From assembly GCA_040954595.2 (NCBI GenBank), contig CM082589.2, forward strand, positions 6,138,001 to 6,202,000: a stretch of DNA of 64,000 bases, given 5' to 3'. Under the pieces are notes generated by a model that had not been told where the DNA came from, did not search any database, and saw only the letters and a program-made list of their open reading frames with translations. A program made the position numbers and the translations under genes. This DNA comes from Balanoglossus misakiensis (taxonomy: Eukaryota > Hemichordata). This document shows, piece by piece, positions 1 to 11,900 of this stretch; positions within the stretch are counted from its first letter, which is position 1, and each line of letters starts with the position of its first letter.

Positions 1-656
1 TTGCATCAAAAATGTGCTGGGTGGTACGGTTGGAAGCGCGACTGTCTCCACCAGCATCCCATCCTGATAGACCATTTTCAGTTGAAAAATCAATGATATA
101 TTGATTAATGTGTAGCCTGAATTTACAACCTGTATATTGCAGGTCTTGACAGAAAAATAGATACGTGTCATCAATCCATATTTCATCAATAATCCAATAT
201 AGAACTCACAATGTGCTAATGGATGAACTTTTAGCTTATTTTGAAATGCGGTGTATCTTTATTTCATAGGCATTGCTCAACAATGACGTATGCAGTATTG
301 ACTGCTTCCCAAATACCACCATTGTAATGCGATAGTTCTGTGTTCAATACCATATTAACAGGTTTTGACACCTAGTAAATGTCATTAATGGCTGACATTT
401 CAAATTATTGATCACCATGCGATGGAGATGTGTAGTCGCCCCTTACACCTTGTTCAGTTGCAAGATTTATAAATCAGTCTTTGCCAAGCCAACTGAACCT
501 CTCTGTATATTGACTGGGGAACTAGTGACAGGTTGTCTTGACAAGAGCTTTTTAAATAGCAGAGTTGGTATTTCCGGTCCATGAGTGGTTATTTGATTCA
601 TAACATATAAATCATTTGTCTAATGCTCTCTCTTTTCTCCCTTCCCACTTCTCCAG

Positions 657-719
657 GACTTTGGTAAAGAAAGCCAAGCTCTCGACGTTATCCATGAGTA
701 CTTCAAATCCAAGCGATAA
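657..719 (+). CDS. Terminal coding exon of an unidentified gene (partial)
   Basis: A pyrimidine-rich tract ending in CAG at 654-656 is followed by 20 codons (DFGKESQALDVIHEYFKSKR) and TAA at 717-719. A consensus AATAAA follows at 1136-1141. This is the shape of a last exon with its 3' UTR. I do not recognise the family from 20 residues, and no convincing upstream exon is visible in 1-640, which I read as intron. Confidence 0.6.
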   Translation, partial: DFGKESQALDVIHEYFKSKR

Positions 720-1135
720 GAAGTGAGAAGCAAACATGACCTCAGACGGTGACACTTTCCTTCAGCGGTGAAACAAGAAAAATCGCATGTGGCATAAGAT
801 TTATATACCTGACCAATTTTAAAACTGCAATGTATTACAAACGTTGAAGAATTTGTCACTGTATTAAAATGTCAAAACCTAAGATTGATTGCGTGTCCTG
901 TCCAGTTAATTCCTGTTGTATGAGTGTTCCGAGTGAGGTGGACTTGCTTGCGAGAATATCGTGGGATTTGCAACCAACAGTAATGGCTGAAATGAAACAA
1001 CGCATTTGCGTTTCGTGATTTCTTTTGGAGTGAAGCAGAAAAAAATGCAAGCAGCTGTTGCAGAGTTTCAACGTGAGTGGGAAGAGCGCCCTCAAACAGC
1101 CTACTAGTAAATGTGTACCAGCATCAAAAATACAG

Positions 1136-1141
1136 AATAAA
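1136..1141 (+). promoter_or_regulatory. Poly(A) signal AATAAA of the upstream + strand gene
   Basis: Consensus hexamer about 420 bases after the stop codon at 717-719. The sequence between, 720-1135, has no other coding signal and fits a 3' UTR. The stretch 1142-1616 shows nothing I can identify; it should hold the 3' UTR of the minus-strand gene ending at 1617, but I found no AATAAA for that gene. Confidence 0.55.
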
Positions 1142-1616
1142 AGAAAACTATTGCATTTCTGGCGTTTTTATGTACAACATTAAATGGCGAATATGTCGCA
1201 ACGTAGTACATCACAAACTTCGCCCTTCATAAAAACTTGAGCTTGTGATCACCTCAATCCATAGACAACTTCGCATGCAGTTTTTGGATGTGGTAAAAAA
1301 ATGTAATCGCTTTATGTAAAACAGTAATGTTGGATTTTTAAAATACCAAATGATAAATTTCATTCTATTTCACGAATGTGTTTTCCTCTCCACTATTCGT
1401 ATATTAAGACTTACATTCCGTTGAGACTTTTTTCTCATAAGTCAGTAAGATTTCCACCGAGAATTTCATAACTATTCGTTCATCATGATTACATCGGTGC
1501 ATAAAATGCTTTGCTCTACCCTAAAATGAAAGATTGTTTAGCAAGACAACTCGATATGCAGGAAGAAAGTTTTTTTTTCCGACATGTTCCAACGTCTTAG
1601 TTGACCGATCGACGCA

Positions 1617-4600
1617 TTAAAGTTCAATGACGCTGTCATCACTTGCGTCACTCTTGATTTCTTCCAGCGTTTCGTACCCAGAAGCCACCTGTCCACTTTG
1701 CACTTCCGCCGATGGTTCTGCCGTTTGGGGTTCTTGTTGTGCACTTGGAACAAACGACTCGTCGTGAATCATCTGCATCGTCACCTTCACATCTTCGAAG
1801 AACCTTTGCATTTCTCCACCTTCTCCAACATCCGGGACATCTGCTCCTTCAGCTGCCTTTTCGCGAGTAAGTTTGCTCTCTCCGTTGCTATGGGGACAGC
1901 TCGTTACATCTCCCTGGCTGCCGCCATTTCTGCGATAGCTGCCCAAATCTCCATCGTCATACTCGAGCCCGCGACCCTCATCTTCCGTGACCACACGACT
2001 GTCACCATGGAGACCGGCAAAAACGGAATCCTCCTCCCAAAGGTCAATGACACTGCAATGCTCCATCATGCTGGTGGCGTCACTGGCAGCGGCCACGTGG
2101 TCGGAATTATCACCGTTGTCAGGGTGATCTTCAGCTTGGGCCCCACGACAACCACCTGTGGATTCGTAAAGAATATTTTCGACCATGTGACTCTGCGGTG
2201 TTGTACTCTTTTCGGCGCTGTCACTATTCTTATCGCGACAAGGTTCATTTCCCAGTTCGTCCACTTCTGTTCCTTTTATCGTTTCATAAATTCGCTCTGG
2301 TCGCCTGTATCCCGACGTCGTCACGGCCTTTTTGCCAGGTGGTTGGGTCGGAGGCTGTTCCTTGTCCGCCGTGATGTCCCATGGGTATTTGTTAGTCCAC
2401 ATAGCTGCACTCTTAATGGGTTTCGCAGACGGTGCTTTGTCCGACCCTTCGCTTCCCGAGAATTCTTCTTCGGAAGAAAATCTCTGGTACGAAGGGGGAA
2501 TCATTTTGTCGAAGGTTTCTGAGATTCGTCGACGTCTATGGTCCAGTGAATTGTTGGGATTCGGATATCGATTTTCATAATCAAGAGAATTTCCTAAACG
2601 GCCATTCTCATAATCCGGATTATATCCAGCCTCGGATTGCAGTGTATTATATCCATTTGAGTTTGAATCGTGTGGATGTTGGCACATTTCATTGCTCGAA
2701 AAACTACCTTGTCGAGTCACTGCCAAGCATGAAAGTTCTTCGACATCACCGCTCTCTGGAGGCGACAATAAATTTGAGGTGCGCGAGGAACTTCCTGGTG
2801 CGGTGCAGATGCCACCTGTTGCCGTGGCGACAGATTCTCCGCCGGTAATCTCCAAGACGATCTCCGTTGATTCCTGATCAACGGGTTCAAAATGGTCACC
2901 GTTTCTATCCGGGAAAGTTTGTTCCTTCCGTTCATCGTCTTCGTGGTCGAGTCGTCGAAGTATCTCTTGGTGGATACGGGCATACGATTCGTCCACCGGC
3001 ATGCTGGGAACTGTCCGTATCTCCTCCGCCGACGGTTCTAACAGATCCTCGCAGGAAGTACCTGCACCCTCCCTGTCGTCCGTAAGTCGTCTCTCGTCCG
3101 CGCTGCTATCACTCGAATTCAACTCCCTCGCTTTCACCTCGCCGTATTGCTTTTTCCTCTTTTTCTTCTTTCGTCTGTGCCATCTGTACGGCCTGCGGTC
3201 ATCCCGCCCGCTGACCGGAAACTCCGTGTCCGAGTTCCAGCTGTACCCCTTGATCAGTGGCTGTATGTAAATGGTTTCCTCTTTATCCATGGCAACGTCA
3301 GTGTCCAACTGCTCCCTGGACGGCTGGGAGCTGGGGCACGTGCTCTGACTGACCACACTCTGTCGTTTTCTGTTATCTCGTTCCAGTGACCGTGTCCTGC
3401 GCAGAAAACTCAGCTGGTCGATCGACGCATAGATGTTGGAGCTGAGCGTGGACCGGGGCCTGTCACCACGGCGACCTCCTCCGGTTTCCCTAGCGACGAC
3501 GCTGACGCTGCTACCCGACCTACCCGTCCTCGGGTTGAAGATTTTCGTCTCATAAATGTTAGGTTTGGCCTGCTTTTTCTTTCTCATCCGAGCTCTCTCT
3601 TGCCTGGCTCTACAGAAATAAAAAAACATTTACTATTAGCGATGACGCATAAAATCATGCTTGTTTGGTTTTTGTCAATTTTAATTGCGATTTATGTGCG
3701 TTTCAAGGATTCTGATATTGAGACAAATCAGACCTCTATGATTCGAAATTTTCAAAATTCAATTCAAGCGATGTATTTTGTCAGATAAGGGAAGAAAAAA
3801 ACTTATGAACAGACCAATAAAACGTACACTTACACGCGTTTCTTCAAGAACCAGCCTAGGTAAAAACAAAACACTATTAAACAGCACACGATAATCACTG
3901 CCACCACGACCAGCCCTGCAACTGAGAAGATGTATTTGTGAATGTCTATGTAATAAACCGTTTCGAACGATGACATTCAGTCATTCTGGGCATTGTACTT
4001 TTACAATGCATTATACACGCATGTTGACAATGGGACGGTTGGAAGTTTTGTTCACTATGCTTTGGGATAAAAAAAGTTGATATAGAGAACAAAAAATCTC
4101 TAAAATAGCCAACAGTTTCCATTAATATTGCCCTGGTATCTAGCTTACCCCCTCTCCCTCCCAGGAACGACATTTCCTCGTCTTTTACTCGATTCCAGTT
4201 CTCTTGGGAATTTTTTCATTCTTGCGAGCGAGACATTTCTCGATGATAAGCGCCGCCAATGCTGGCTATACCATCAACGTGATCAACGCTTGTCAACGCC
4301 GGTATCTGAAAAAAAAAACAAAAAAAAAACATAAACTTCTTTGAAGGTTGCCGCACGCAAGAGCAAATAGCTGATCAAATAAAAAGAACAAAAAACAAGA
4401 TGCCCCCACTTGATATCAGTCGAAATCCTCAGATGACCCTTTAAGCTTATCAGAAAATCGACTCATAAACGTGATAGCTGCGTCAGTCGGTCATCAAACG
4501 ATCTTTACTTTGTCGTCGCATTGTCTGTGCATTATATAGGCCTATATAATGCCTGAATCGACCGGGAGTTATGTCATATGTCATGTGTTAGTGTGTGATT

Positions 4601-7412
4601 GATAAATTGTTTTTTATTAACAGTATGTTGTAAATTGTGTAAATTGCGACAGGTATTTATATAACGCGATGCTCGTCACAATAGTTTGTGTTCACATGAC
4701 CTGTTATGCATACACAGACTGCACAACTACACGACACATTCCAATAGTCTTTCCCCCTGTTCCGATGTTCTTTTGGGCGTTCCCATGTTATTTATTCGCC
4801 ATGCATCAAATAAAAGCGTATATTCTTGTCATAAGAAGGTATACGTACGTTAATTACAAAAATAAACCGACTCATTATTAACACACCCATACATTCTGAT
4901 TCACATGTGCATAGTCCCGATGAGAAAGGATATTACAAACAATGAAACTAGACGAGAATTATGTTATCTCCGAACTCATGAGAACATGTGTAATCTTAGA
5001 CATTGGAAACAAAGAATATTCTACCCGACGATTTCCGCATATTTTTGCGCTCAAGATAGTAGTAATATTATCAAATCTTACGGGAATCCGGGATGATCAC
5101 ATCGGATATTTTGGTGTCATCAGTTAATACGCCTACACGAAACAGTTTTTCCTTCAAGTAGTAAATATAGATCTGATCCGTCGTCATGCCACACTACAGG
5201 CGTACGTGCTAAGACGTGTATACGTGAATCCAAAGCTGCGAACAGCTTGAAATGCAAATATAACTTTGCAAGTGTGTCAAACCACGGTTTATATTGACAG
5301 AACCTTGAAAACCTGAGAACAAACTGCGCCCATTGGTATGTCATTGTCAACTTATGTACCAATCTTGCATGCGCATGTGTACTGGGCATTGTACTTTTAC
5401 AATGCATTATACACGCATGTTGACAATGGGACGGTTGGAAGTTTTGTTCACTATGCTTTGGGATAAAAAAAGTTGATATAGAGAACAAAAAATCTCTAAA
5501 ATAGCCAACAGTTTCCATTAATATTGCCCTGGTATCTAGCTTACCCCCTCTCCCTCCCAGGAACGACATTTCCTCGTCTTTTACTCGATTCCAGTTCTCT
5601 TGGGAATTTTTTCATTCTTGCGAGCGAGACATTTCTCGATGATAAGCGCCGCCAATGCTGGCTATACCATCAACGTGATCAACGCTTGTCAACGCCGGTA
5701 TCTGAAAAAAAAAACAAAAAAAAAACATAAACTTCTTAGAATACCTGGAATTGACACTCAAGAGTTTGGCACGTGCAGGAAGCACTGGAAAATTCACTGC
5801 CACTGCGCATGCTTGACAAAGTCGCACCCGATTGGTTGATTCATGCCACTAGCTGCTGTAACAGGTGCACCGGTGACCTAATTAATTTAACCCGCTTGTT
5901 CACCGAAAGGTCGTGAAATTTAAATATATATTGAAAACGCGCGTACATCGCCAGACAGATTCGCACCTGTTGGTACAAACAACCCTCTAGAATGCAAATA
6001 GACTGAGAGTCAGTTCTGACAAACGCGGACGGCAATCCCTGTTCAGAATTTTTAAATGTCGCCACCATCGTTGGGTATAATCATTTTAGCATCATGACTT
6101 TTCGCGGACAGTGTTGGGGGTTTCAATGACGTCACCAAAAAACTTTGTGAACTGAAGGTTGCCGCACGCAAGAGCAAATAGCTGATCAAATAAAAAGAAC
6201 AAAAAACAAGATGCCCCCACTTGATATCAGTCGAAATCCTCAGATGACCCTTTAAGCTTATCAGAAAATCGACTCATAAACGTGATAGCTGCGTCAGTCG
6301 GTCATCAAACGATCTTTACTTTGTCGTCGCATTGTCTGTGCATTATATAGGCCTATATAATGCCTGAATCGACCGGGAGTTATGTCATATGTCATGTGTT
6401 AGTGTGTGATTGATAAATTGTTTTTTATTAACAGTATGTTGTAAATTGTGTAAATTGCGACAGGTATTTATATAACGCGATGCTCGTCACAATAGTTTGT
6501 GTTCACATGACCTGTTATGCATACACAGACTGCACAACTACACGACACATTCCAATAGTCTTTCCCTCTGTTTTGATGTTCTTTTGGGCGTTCCCATGTT
6601 ATTTATTCGCCATGCATCAAATAAAAGCGTATATTCTTGTCATAAGAAGGTATACGTACGTTAATTACAAAAATAAACCGACTCATTATTAACACACCCA
6701 TACATTCTGATTCACATGTGCATAGTCCCGATGAGAAAGGATATTACAAACAATGAAACTAGACGAGAATTATGTTATCTCCGAACTCATGAGAACATGT
6801 GTAATCTTAGACATTGGAAACAAAGAATATTCTACCCGACGATTTCCGCATATTTTTGCGCTCAAGATAGTAGTAATATTATCAAATCTTACGGGAATCC
6901 GGGATGATCACATCGGATATTTTGGTGTCATCAGTTAATACGCCTACACGAAACAGTTTTTCCTTCAAGTAGTAAATATAGATCTGATCCGTCGTCATGC
7001 CACACTACAGGCGTACGTGCTAAGACGTGTATACGTGAATCCAAAGCTGCGAACAGCTTGAAATGCAAATATAACTTTGCAAGTGTGTCAAACCACGGTT
7101 TATATTGACAGAACCTTGAAAACCTGAGAACAAACTGCGCCCATTGGTATGTCATTGTCAACTTATGTACCAATCTTGCATGCGCATGTGTACTAGGGGT
7201 ACAGCGTCGCTACGAGTGTGGAAATGTCTTGACCACCAAATGAATTTACATGAAATACGCGTAAAAACAAACGATTTTAAACACAGTAATATCTTAGTAT
7301 TTATAATAAACAATGGTTCAATAAAAGACCTAAATCTTAGACCCTTTGCTACAGATTGAAAATATCAGTTCGCCTTACCAAACCAGTTCGTAAACTTACC
7401 TTGTAATATCAT
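1617..7412 (-). CDS. M1: single-pass membrane protein with tiny N-terminus and long tyrosine-rich cytoplasmic tail
   Basis: Three coding exons: 7400-7412 (ATG to phase 1), 3834-3915 (membrane exon) and 1617-3609 (tail). Together they give 2,088 nt, 695 residues. The product begins MILQG and enters a hydrophobic segment (about residues 5-26, with CC and C) closed by a KKRV stop-transfer, so nearly the whole protein is cytoplasmic. The tail is charged and disordered-looking, with many tyrosine motifs: NIYET (Y51), NIYASI (Y92), IYIQ (Y146), two YEN sites (Y365, Y376), RIYETI (Y473), VENILYES (Y513) and SGYETL (Y677). It ends DDSVIEL. YxN is the usual Grb2 SH2 ligand and SGYETL fits the ITIM consensus; use of either is inference. 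The layout recalls LAT/PAG-type adaptors, but I see no sequence homology. The tail exon is certain. The start is less so: the 22-nt exon at 7400-7421 has good splice sites and correct phase, but its frame is open upstream (WKT) and an earlier exon is possible. Confidence 0.75.
3986..5383. repeat. Tandem duplication, copy 1 (blocks A + B, 1,398 bp)
   Basis: Block A (3986-4341) recurs at 5382-5737 and block B (4342-5383) recurs at 6153-7194. The copies look essentially identical by eye; I noticed only a few substitutions around 4754-4762 versus 6565-6573. Copies 1 and 2 share a 2-bp CT junction. The whole array lies in intron 1 of the M1 gene, so short reading frames inside it appear twice and are not genes. 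Confidence 0.95.
4529..4552. repeat. Perfect 24-bp palindrome, duplicated at 6340-6363
   Basis: The sequence reads identically on both strands with its centre at AGG/CCT and no loop. It is AT-rich outside the centre and lies in block B of the tandem duplication, so a second copy is at 6340-6363. A function is not evident. Confidence 0.8.
5382..7194. repeat. Tandem duplication, copy 2 (blocks A + C + B, 1,813 bp)
   Basis: Same A and B blocks as copy 1, but separated by 415 bp of unique sequence (block C, 5738-6152). Offsets are constant within each block (1,396 for A, 1,811 for B). Confidence 0.95.
5738..6152. other. 415-bp block present only in duplication copy 2
   Basis: Block C sits between A2 and B2 and is absent from copy 1, where A joins B directly. 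I see no terminal inverted repeats, no target-site duplication and no coding domain. It contains one perfect CRE-type TGACGTCA at 6127-6134. It is either an insertion in copy 2 or a deletion in copy 1; the lack of transposon hallmarks favours deletion. Confidence 0.8.
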
Positions 7413-7421
7413 TGTTTTCCA

Positions 7422-8839
7422 CTAGAACAGAATATCTCTTCGTTCGATGATTCAAGTGAAATTACTTGAACGGTCTATAGGCGCCGATTCAACATGGCCG
7501 CGGAAACACAGACAGAAATTTGTTTTTATAGACGTCAGAATCACAAACGCTGGTCTCGTCGGTTGCCACGAAGCCACAGACCAGGAACTTTGTGTCGCAT
7601 AGTCTGACAATCTTTAAAAATACCGAGTTTTACCTGGACGACAATGTTTGGAGCAACAACGGTCATAAAGACTAACATTTAGGCTCTGACATATCACCGG
7701 TGCCGCGGTTCATCGTACAATAGGCCTACTCTACTATGTTTGACTGTAACACCTGGTTAATATTTAACCAATCCGGGTCACGGAGTCACAAGCGGTCACG
7801 AAATGACTCATATTTGTAACATTGTTCAACGTTTACGTCGCCCTGGGGTCGCACAGTCCCTCCACGGTTTAGGAGAGTCGCCGTAGCAACAGAAAGCTTC
7901 TATGAAAACCATTTCAACAATACGTATTTGGAAATATTTAAAAATAATAATGATACACAAGAAACAGCGACGAAATCATCACAACCCAACATTGGCAGTT
8001 TGTCATCTGAATTTGGTACTTAACAAAAGTTTATATTCTTATCAACACGGAGGTCGGGGTGACGTAAACTTAGTGGTCGGGAATTTCCCAGCCAAATCAA
8101 GGAAAGCCTCGGGGCGTTGGTAGCGACAGGTCGGAGTGAAGATATTTTGTGAATTTTATATGTAAAAAAATTCTGCGAACGTTTGTCAACAACTATGAAC
8201 TTTGTCCTTATACACACAGACTTGTCCTAAAACAGTGATAAACGTGGGAAAGGTATTGTCAACTCTGTCGGTCAAAGTTCTCTCCGTATCCGAGCCGCTG
8301 TATAGCGTCACAACACCTACAGACATTTTTTCTCTTTGTCTATCTTCACCAGTAAATATGGAGTCGCAAATATTGCATGTAAATCATTGACAAAAGGTAT
8401 CACTGTTGCGAAAGGCCTGAAACCAATATGTTGAGTTGTTCACTTATCAAAATCCATACTTCAATATGGCGACTATTTCAGGGAAAAGAGTGCAAAGTTT
8501 AAAGATCGTTTGAATTTGACACAGCCTATCAATAGACAGATTGATGCAGCGGAAAAAAATGTGAGTGGGCACCATCTGAAAAGGAAACGATTCAGACGTC
8601 TGATTAACCCATCGCCACTGCATTTGACACCCCCCCCCCACACACACATACAACTGGAAGCCGCATGCCGTCACAAAGGGCAGCCAATCAAGAATCAATA
8701 TGAAACCGAAACAGATGCAAGAATTATGTTTATCACATGTCAAAAGTAAACACGCCGACTCTTCATCGCAGAACGCCCCAGTTGGTGACAAATCAAGGTG
8801 TGATTTGTGAAAAGGGGGAAAAAACTTTGTCCCTAATAT
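7422..8839 (-). other. 5' region of M1 and intergenic sequence up to M2
   Basis: On the minus strand a good donor (CCAG/GTAAAACT) ends at 7634 and could close a non-coding first exon of M1 that splices to the acceptor at 7422. I see no convincing coding exon between 7422 and 8839. A C-run with CA repeats lies at 8631-8648. Confidence 0.35.
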
Positions 8840-8845
8840 TTTATT
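8840..8845 (-). promoter_or_regulatory. Poly(A) signal AATAAA of the MAM-domain gene (M2)
   Basis: TTTATT on the plus strand, about 150 bases past the M2 stop codon at 8993-8995. Confidence 0.6.
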
Positions 8846-8992
8846 ATTGGTTTAATTCTAAACCTCCCATTTACAATATGTAAATGTAATGTGGAAATCA
8901 ATGCGCCAGTCATTCATGTTATTTTCTTTTGTTTGCTTATCCATTCTGTCGTTATTTGTTTGCTTCGTACTTATGCCCAAGTTTTAAAAACG

Positions 8993-11900
8993 TCATTGTG
9001 AACTCGTATTCCCTTCACCAGCCGTTTGGTTACTTGCTAAAGCCGAACTATCACCAGCGCCGTGGCTGTAAAACGCCGTCTTGTCGCTGACGTTGACCGA
9101 GACATCGCTGTTCTTCTTGTTCTCAAAATCAGCTTCAACTATTATTTGTCGGTCTTCCGACACGTCATAGCGTCTTCTGTTGAGAGAAATGAAGGAAAGG
9201 GTAAAGTGATTAAAGCAGAGTGAATCCGAATTCTCAAAAATACCATCAAATTGACTCTGATAATTACACTTACGCAGACTACACTTTTTATGTTCTGTAT
9301 CGTTGAGAATATCGATAAATGTTCTGATAACTATTCCGTAGGAAAAGAATCAATGCAGTCAACGATATTGGACCTACCTTTTCTGCCGATAGAGTGTGCA
9401 GACGACAGACAATATTCCGACAGCGATTACGATGGCCGCAACCACACAGGCAATTATCAGAATTTGTGATTCTGTAAGTCAAGAAAGAATGTCTTAGGCC
9501 TACCCTCATACAAACTGTGTTGACAGGCGGAACAGTGGATACAGTGGGAAGCTCACCGACTTGTCAAAGAAAACTACTTACGTTTCAAAGACAACTGAGC
9601 TTCCGTCAAGGACTTTTCACTTTTCGGCCGCTGCTCTTCCTTTGGTACGGCGTTAATTTCTGTAGTGCTCGGTTTCTTCGTCCAAGTACTCGCGGTATCA
9701 CTGTATGTTGTAGAATTGGTTGAAGAGCTCGGCATATCTTAAAAGAAAATAGCAACATAATAGAATATACCAAACCAATTTCAATCCCACCTAACACTTT
9801 CCATACTCTAAACGCACGGAAGTTTTGAAGTGAAGCACGTGTTCATAACGCACAGAGCCGCTGGTCCTAACTCAAGATTCTTTGCTCAGCGGTTTCAAAT
9901 TGGTTGTACACGTACATACCTGTAGTGTCGTACTCCGTTATGGCAATGTCATCGATGGCAATGTCACCATGGCGATACCCTCCAATGACACCCTCTATTA
10001 TTATCTAAAAAAATAAAATACTGCATGGTCAACCGAAACATATTATATGTATTGGGGGAAAAACATCCCTATGCAAGAAACAAATGCACCTACTGGAGCC
10101 TTTAATACATAACCCCGGCAAACAGTGTTTAACAGACGGTAGTTCAATGTGTCAAATTCACTTGACTGTACATGTATAATCAGTTCTGACTCTATGCTTG
10201 GATTGATGCAAAATACTCACCTGGTATGTTTGATTGCTGAGTATGACGATCTCAGCACGATGCCACTGGTCGCCTTGGTCACCAGCACGTGACCAGACCA
10301 GCCTCTCGTCCACTCCCTCGGTCGCCAAGTACACATTCAGCGCTCCGATACCAGTGCCGTACATGTGGTAGTGGAACGAAAACAGTCTGTCCATCCTGTC
10401 GTTTTCGTAAAAGGACAAGTGTTTGGAGACAAGTCTTGCGGTGTGGTCCGGATCACGTGACGTTGCCTCGAGGTACATGTAATGTCCTGGGATGTGAAAC
10501 AGAAATAATACACCGAGAATTGCAGTACCACTACTTGTCGAAGTCGGTTTTTTTCTCGAAATCAACCACACGTATAAGCTTATTTGTATCGTGTATATGA
10601 ATTCAGTAGATATATATTGGCCTACCTGTTTCGTTCCTGTAGGTGTGATCATACAGTGGTCCCGTCATATATGTTGGGGTAGTCGCCGCTTTCGACGTCC
10701 AGTTCAAAATACTGCCATGATAATCTTGGCTGAACAAACTACAGAAGCTTTCAAAATTACATTGTAAAGGGGAATCTGCAACAGAAGAAATGATATCGTC
10801 ACGGGTATACATACTGTAGAAGAATCTGGGAATTGCGAGGATGTTATCATTGCTTGCATCGATATCAGGGATAACCAAGGAAACACTACAAAAGATAGGC
10901 AAGAAGGTTCCCCAACTTGATGGGGAAACAATATGCTTTTAAACATGTTTTGAAGTCGCCATGTTTATACCAGTTGATTTCGTAAAAATTCACCAAAGAA
11001 TTGCCATATGTACCTGATTTAAATACGTGTACGTCATCGATGGCTATATCACTTGTCGCCGACACTCCTCGTATGGCTTCGAGAACAATCTATGAAAATG
11101 GTATATTATACCAGATGTGAATTGAACATCGTTAACATATAGACATTGCCTATCTCTCAGTGCAATATCTGCCTATAAGGGGTCAGTATCTGCAGTAAGC
11201 CTTCATCAAATTTGTTCGGTAGGGTATATGCCAATTACACATGTACATGTACCTTGATTTTACAAGAGACTGTGCTAATCATATACATGTATTGTTAATT
11301 GTACAAATTAGTAAAGTAAGCTAAATAGCAGCTATTAAGGTGACACTGCTAACAATCTCACAGTTGCACGCTTTATGGACAATTTCTAACTATAAATCCT
11401 ACCCGAAAGTCTTGATCAATGTACAACACTAAATCTGCGCGAATCCAGCTCTCTCCCTGGTCGCCGTGCGCACTCCACAGAAAGCGCTCTCTACGGCCTG
11501 GGCTGTCCACGTACACGTTCAACTGCCCCGTTCCATTGCCGTGCATGTGGTAGTAGAAACTGATGAGGAAGATGCCCTGGGACTCCGACTGAAACCATGG
11601 AGACATCAAACGCGCTTCCTGGTCCCGAGAAACGCCACTCGCCTCAAAATACATGTAATAGTCTGCAAAAATTGAAACGTTTAGACAGTGGTTAAACTAC
11701 GGGCAGTGTCTAAACTTTGTGGTTTACTTGTGGACCCACTCTCAGGCTTTGCGAGATGTAGAGCGCTGTCATTTGCATGTGTACAAGGATTATCGATAAG
11801 TGCGTTAATAACACAATTTGCGTTTTCAAGGTTTTCATGCATTATGCATGCTTTACCTCCGTTCGTAGTTCGGTCATCTGCTGGACCTGTCCCCTCCGTA

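Noticed and set aside
1-66. Frame reading IKNVLGGTV, reminiscent of NADP isocitrate dehydrogenase
   Set aside because: Similarity stops after nine residues, a stop codon follows, and the last exon at 657-719 does not match that family's C-terminus.
1698-2522. Long plus-strand reading frame of 274 codons
   Set aside because: It lies antisense inside the M1 tail exon and has no domain, start context or splice support.
4669-5127. Small plus-strand frames repeated at 6480-6938
   Set aside because: They are identical because the region is duplicated, carry no domain and lie in an intron of M1.
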